From Candidatus Villigracilis saccharophilus (lineage in GTDB: Bacteria > Chloroflexota > Anaerolineae > Anaerolineales > Villigracilaceae): a DNA stretch of 64,000 nucleotides. Both the position numbers and the translations under genes were made by a program. Below the pieces are notes generated by a model that was not told where the DNA came from, ran no database searches, and saw only the letters and a list, made by a program, of their open reading frames with translations. Position 1 is the stretch's first letter. Each line of letters starts with the position of its first letter. The stretch lies in NCBI GenBank assembly GCA_016709305.1, contig JADJNA010000047.1, forward strand, positions 372,001 through 436,000. Reading direction: 5' to 3'. Positions 61,197 through 64,000 of this stretch are shown here, one piece after another.

Positions 61197-61466
61197 TTAA
61201 TGAACCAGATTAGGCAGGCTTGTGAACAGAGCGTGGGTAAATGTCATTGCCTGTTGCAGCATCCATGAACCAAGCAGAACCAACACCAGCACGATGCCGA
61301 TCAATTTCGGAATGAAGATCAGCGTGGATTCGTTGATCTGGGTCGCGGCCTGCACCAGACTCACCAGACTACCGATAATCAAACTGATCAACAAAATCGG
61401 ACCAGCCAAAATAAGCGCGATCATGATCGCGTTTTGACCCAGAGTAAGCACGTAAGCTTCAGTCAT
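61197..61466 (-). CDS. fliQ: flagellar export protein FliQ
   Basis: 89 residues, two membrane helices: AIMIALILAGPILLISLIIG (about residues 13-32) and LIGIVLVLVLLGSWMLQQA (about 51-69), with SLVQAATQINESTLIFIPK between them, the diagnostic FliQ loop. Part of the FliPQR pore. Follows fliP by 10 bases. Confidence 0.95.
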   Translation of the reverse strand: MTEAYVLTLGQNAIMIALILAGPILLISLIIGSLVSLVQAATQINESTLIFIPKLIGIVLVLVLLGSWMLQQAMTFTHALFTSLPNLVH

Positions 61467-61476
61467 CCAAACCTCA

Positions 61477-62286
61477 TCAATTTCCAGTAAAGCTCAAGAC
61501 CAGGCTGCGAACGATCAAATACCAGCCGTCCACCATGATGAACAACAGGACTTTGAATGGCAGCGAAACAAGCGAAGGCGGCAGCATCATCATACCCATC
61601 GAAAGCAGGATGCTGGAAACAACCAGGTCGATCACCAGGAAGGGAATGTAGATCACAAACCCCATGGTAAACGCGGTGCGGAGTTCACTGATAATAAAGG
61701 CCGGGAACAAGGAAACGGTGGGGATATCATCGATCGTAACAGGCTGGGGTTCATTCCCCAGTTCCAGGAATAATTGAATATCCTTTTCACGGGTTTGATT
61801 GAACATGAACTCGCGGATCGGTTTTTGGCCTTCCTTCAGCGCGGTGGCTTGATCCATTTGTTCATCTAGGAACGGCTGGATCGCATTTTCATTTACCTGC
61901 TTATAAACCGGCGCCATAATGAAGAAAGTGAGGATCAAGGAAAGCCCGATCACAACTTGATTGGGGGGAATGGAGGGAGTCCCAATGGCGTTGCGCAGCA
62001 TGGACAGCACAATGACAATGCGAGTAAATGAGGTTGCAAGGATCAGCACGGATGGCGCCAGAGATAGCACGGTCATGAGCACCAGCAACTGCACGCCGGA
62101 GGTGACCTGCTTGGGTTGCGGAGACTGTCCATCCACAGTCAATGAAACTCCAGGCGCTGCTGAACATCCGCTTAGCAGGATGCCAACAACAAGAACGATA
62201 AAAATAAGAACAAGCGTTTTTTTATATGGCCGGGAAATGACCTTGGAGAGCTTTGAGCCTGCTTGGGGAAACGTTCTATCAACCAT
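61477..62286 (-). CDS. fliP: flagellar export protein FliP with lipobox-like signal
   Basis: Core of the export pore. 269 residues: LATSFTRIVIVLSMLRNAIG (about residues 84-103), PNQVVIGLSLILTFFIMAPV, FPAFIISELRTAFTMGF and VDLVVSSILLSMGMMMLPP are family hallmarks. The N-terminus has a basic part (SRPYKKT), a hydrophobic stretch and LLSGC followed by SAAPG (cysteine near residue 41). This fits a lipoprotein signal (lipobox LSGC) rather than the usual signal-peptidase I site. If processed, the mature protein would be lipidated at Cys. Confidence 0.95.
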   Translation of the reverse strand: MVDRTFPQAGSKLSKVISRPYKKTLVLIFIVLVVGILLSGCSAAPGVSLTVDGQSPQPKQVTSGVQLLVLMTVLSLAPSVLILATSFTRIVIVLSMLRNAIGTPSIPPNQVVIGLSLILTFFIMAPVYKQVNENAIQPFLDEQMDQATALKEGQKPIREFMFNQTREKDIQLFLELGNEPQPVTIDDIPTVSLFPAFIISELRTAFTMGFVIYIPFLVIDLVVSSILLSMGMMMLPPSLVSLPFKVLLFIMVDGWYLIVRSLVLSFTGN

Positions 62287-62295
62287 GGCTGATCT

Positions 62296-62817
62296 TTATT
62301 CCTTTCCCTTTATGCTCTCAGTGGATAAATTGAGACTAAAGGATTGCAGCAGTGAACCAAAGTCCAAACCTGGTTGAACCGGAACATCTTCAATTGGAGC
62401 GAGCTTCATGCTGGATTCAATGGAAGAGATCAGGGAGACGCTTTGGTCGGTGGCCCCGATCAATAATTTTTGGTCGCCGATCACAACCAGATGAAGAGCC
62501 TGCTTTGGAGATAGTCGAACCGTTTCGAGAACGCGCATCTGGCGCGACGGCTTTCCGCCTGTCCCAACTTGCTGCCAGCGTCGAAAGATCATGGAACTGC
62601 CGACGATCAACAGCAACACCACCAGCAATTTTACAAAGGCGCTCGCAAAATACAATGGCGTTGACCCGAGCGGATCAGCAGATGTGGTTGAGCTGCCGCC
62701 CAAAGCCAAAAGCAGGCCGGTGATTAAGAGGCTGAAAACCAGCAAAAAAGCGGTCAGTTTTTGTTTATTACTGCTGGCCTGATACCACTTCTTGATCAAG
62801 GTCACTAATGCGGACAT
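62296..62817 (-). CDS. fliO: flagellar biosynthesis protein FliO
   Basis: 173 residues with two membrane helices (about residues 19-40 and 53-78), the second followed by the basic RRWQQ and then a cytoplasmic domain with QMRVLETVRLSPKQALHLVVIGDQKLLIGATDQSV (seen as VLETVRLSPKQALHLVVI and GDQKLLIGATDQSVSLI), the FliO hallmark. It helps FliP assemble. Many FliO have only one helix. The start overlaps the fliN stop (TGATG). Confidence 0.9.
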   Translation of the reverse strand: MSALVTLIKKWYQASSNKQKLTAFLLVFSLLITGLLLALGGSSTTSADPLGSTPLYFASAFVKLLVVLLLIVGSSMIFRRWQQVGTGGKPSRQMRVLETVRLSPKQALHLVVIGDQKLLIGATDQSVSLISSIESSMKLAPIEDVPVQPGLDFGSLLQSFSLNLSTESIKGKE

Positions 62818-63170
62818 CAGGAGGTCGCCTTCTCACTATTTGTCGAGATCATCTCAATGATGCGGACACCGAATTTGTCGTCGACGACCACAACTTCTCC
62901 GCGTGCCACCATGCGGTCATTCACAAAGACGTCCACGGGATCTCCAGCGAGCCGATCCAACTCCACAACGGATCCATTCTTTAATTCCAGGATTCGGGCA
63001 AGCTGCATGCGGGTACGTCCCAACTCCACTGTGACGCGCAGCGTAACATCCATCAACAGCTCGATATTTGTCGAATTGAATTTTTCCGATTTACCGCCCG
63101 GCTTTTGAGCCGCGCTATCAGCACTTCTACCAACGGGCATATCTGTAATAATATCGTTTAGATTTTCCAT
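62817..63170 (-). CDS. fliN: flagellar motor switch protein FliN
   Basis: C-ring subunit, 117 residues. The conserved SpoA domain: MDVTLRVTVELGRTRMQLARILEL (seen as IELLMDVTLRVTVELGRTRM), NGSVVELDRLAGDPVDVFVN (about residues 65-84) and GEVVVVDDKFGVRI. A variable 40-residue start precedes it. Lacks the CheC-like phosphatase part of FliY. Lies 12 bases after fliM. Confidence 0.95.
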   Translation of the reverse strand: MENLNDIITDMPVGRSADSAAQKPGGKSEKFNSTNIELLMDVTLRVTVELGRTRMQLARILELKNGSVVELDRLAGDPVDVFVNDRMVARGEVVVVDDKFGVRIIEMISTNSEKATS

Positions 63171-63182
63171 TTGATTTTCACC

Positions 63183-64000
63183 TTATTTATAACTCGCCTG
63201 GGTATCGTCATGTTCACGGTAGACCCCATTGATCTGAATCCCCATGCGTTTGCGGGATTTTCCAACACTGGCATAGAATTGTTTTTTATTTGCCACCTGC
63301 ACGACCAGGGGATTTTCGACGCTCTGATCGAGTTCGATCACATCTCCGATCGACAGTCCCATCAGGTCCTTCAAGGTGAGATCAGCGTTTCCCAGGATCA
63401 CCTTTATTGGAATGACCGCCTTCATCATGGTCTGGATGGCTACCTGACGGGCGACAGGGTCCATCTGGTGTTCCTTGCGCCCCGCGATCCAGATATGCGG
63501 ATTAAGCACATCGGCGATCGGCTTGAGCGTATTAAAAGGGATGAAGAAACTCATCGTGCCGGTAACGCCCTGGATATTAATTTCAATGGCGATCAGCAAA
63601 ACGCGTTCATTGCCCATCATCATCTGCACCCAATGCTGATTGATCGTGCTGTCTTCCAAAGACGGCTCAAGGGAAGCAACCTTACTCCACGCGCTTTTCA
63701 CATCCCCCAACATGTGTTCCACCAATCCGCGCAGCAGCGACTGATCGATTTCGGTTAACGAGCGCTCTGTAAAACGGCCTTCGATCTTTCCGCCAAGGCG
63801 CTGCTCCAGGATCAAATAACTGATATTGTGACTCAAGGTCAGCACCATGTGACCGGGCAGGGGTGCCAGCGAGATCAAGTGGAATAAAGTTTGTTCAGCA
63901 AAATCATTGATGAAATCGTGAAAGCGGCCCTGCTCCATAAGCGCCAGGCGCGGGCGAACATTGGTTCTTAGAAAAGTTGGCAGGGATGTCGTCAGGCGTT
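63183..64000 (-). CDS. fliM: flagellar motor switch protein FliM (5' end outside the window)
   Basis: C-ring protein bound by CheY-P to reverse rotation. The frame is open to the right edge, so about 272 C-terminal residues are seen: TSLPTFLRTNVRPRLALM, FINDFAEQTLFHLISLAPLPGH, YLILEQRLGGKIEGR, TEIDQSLLRGLVEHML, WVQMMMGNERVLLIAIEINI, MSFFIPFNTLKPIADVL, and a C-terminal SpoA-type domain with ADLTLKDLMGLSIGDVIELD. The N-terminal CheY-binding peptide is outside the window. Confidence 0.94.
   Translation of the reverse strand, partial: RLTTSLPTFLRTNVRPRLALMEQGRFHDFINDFAEQTLFHLISLAPLPGHMVLTLSHNISYLILEQRLGGKIEGRFTERSLTEIDQSLLRGLVEHMLGDVKSAWSKVASLEPSLEDSTINQHWVQMMMGNERVLLIAIEINIQGVTGTMSFFIPFNTLKPIADVLNPHIWIAGRKEHQMDPVARQVAIQTMMKAVIPIKVILGNADLTLKDLMGLSIGDVIELDQSVENPLVVQVANKKQFYASVGKSRKRMGIQINGVYREHDDTQASYK

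Overview
The window looks like part of a chromosome from a monoderm, flagellated bacterium, most probably a Chloroflexota of the Anaerolineae type. This placement is an inference. It rests on the DUF6754 / MutL-like operon, on the style of the ECF sigma / anti-sigma pair and of the multi-pass membrane protein, and on a flagellar set that has no gene for the outer-membrane L ring or the P ring (FlgH, FlgI, FlgA). Several genes are broken by single-base losses, mostly at homopolymers (a T5, several A4/T4 runs, a C8, a G17 tract). This looks like residual error of a long-read draft assembly rather than biology. I give those genes as one reconstructed span each and say where the frame breaks.

Positions 1-9200 are housekeeping and accessory genes: the tail of a beta-propeller-like protein, panC, a small conserved protein, ssb with a 20-codon upstream ORF, an ECF sigma / anti-sigma pair, the oligoendopeptidase pepF, a multi-pass membrane protein, ychF, tRNA-Leu(CAA), a 35-residue membrane peptide and glgC. 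Most units end in clear intrinsic terminators.

Positions 9286-17619 hold one plus-strand operon of uncharacterised genes. It contains an 81-residue protein that may be translated from a leaderless mRNA, a DUF6754 protein, two multi-pass membrane proteins, an 837-residue zinc-ribbon protein with 13 Trp-Leu motifs, a MutL-like actin-fold ATPase, a barrel-sandwich protein and a membrane protein ending in an LPTTG sorting-like signal. This is the best candidate here for an undescribed system.

Positions 17634-64000 are a large flagellar and chemotaxis region, almost all on the minus strand. Reading in the direction of transcription: fliM-fliN-fliO-fliP-fliQ, an HDOD protein and a response regulator, fliR-flhB-flhA-flhF, a membrane / coiled-coil protein, fliA, a small HTH-like protein, flgF-flgG; then a sigma-28 unit flgM-flgN-flgK-flgL-csrA; then cheA-cheC-cheD-cheY-cheB-cheR-HDOD and two cheX-like genes; then a surface-sugar block (two FkbM methyltransferases and two tandem glycosyltransferases) next to the flagellin fliC; then fliD, flaG, fliS; then flgC-fliE-fliF-fliG-fliH-fliI-fliJ, a lytic transglycosylase, flgB-fliK-flgD, a TIGR02530-type protein and flgE. 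Not seen in the window: motA/motB, fliL, flhG, fliW, a separate cheW, and any chemoreceptor.

The regulatory logic can be read from the sequence. FliA (sigma-28) and its inhibitor FlgM are both encoded. Near-consensus sigma-28 promoters precede flgM and fliS. The flagellin leader carries two hairpins that each display ANGGA in a six-base loop, one of them over the Shine-Dalgarno sequence, which is the expected architecture of a CsrA-repressed flagellin mRNA. csrA itself is the last gene of the flgM operon.
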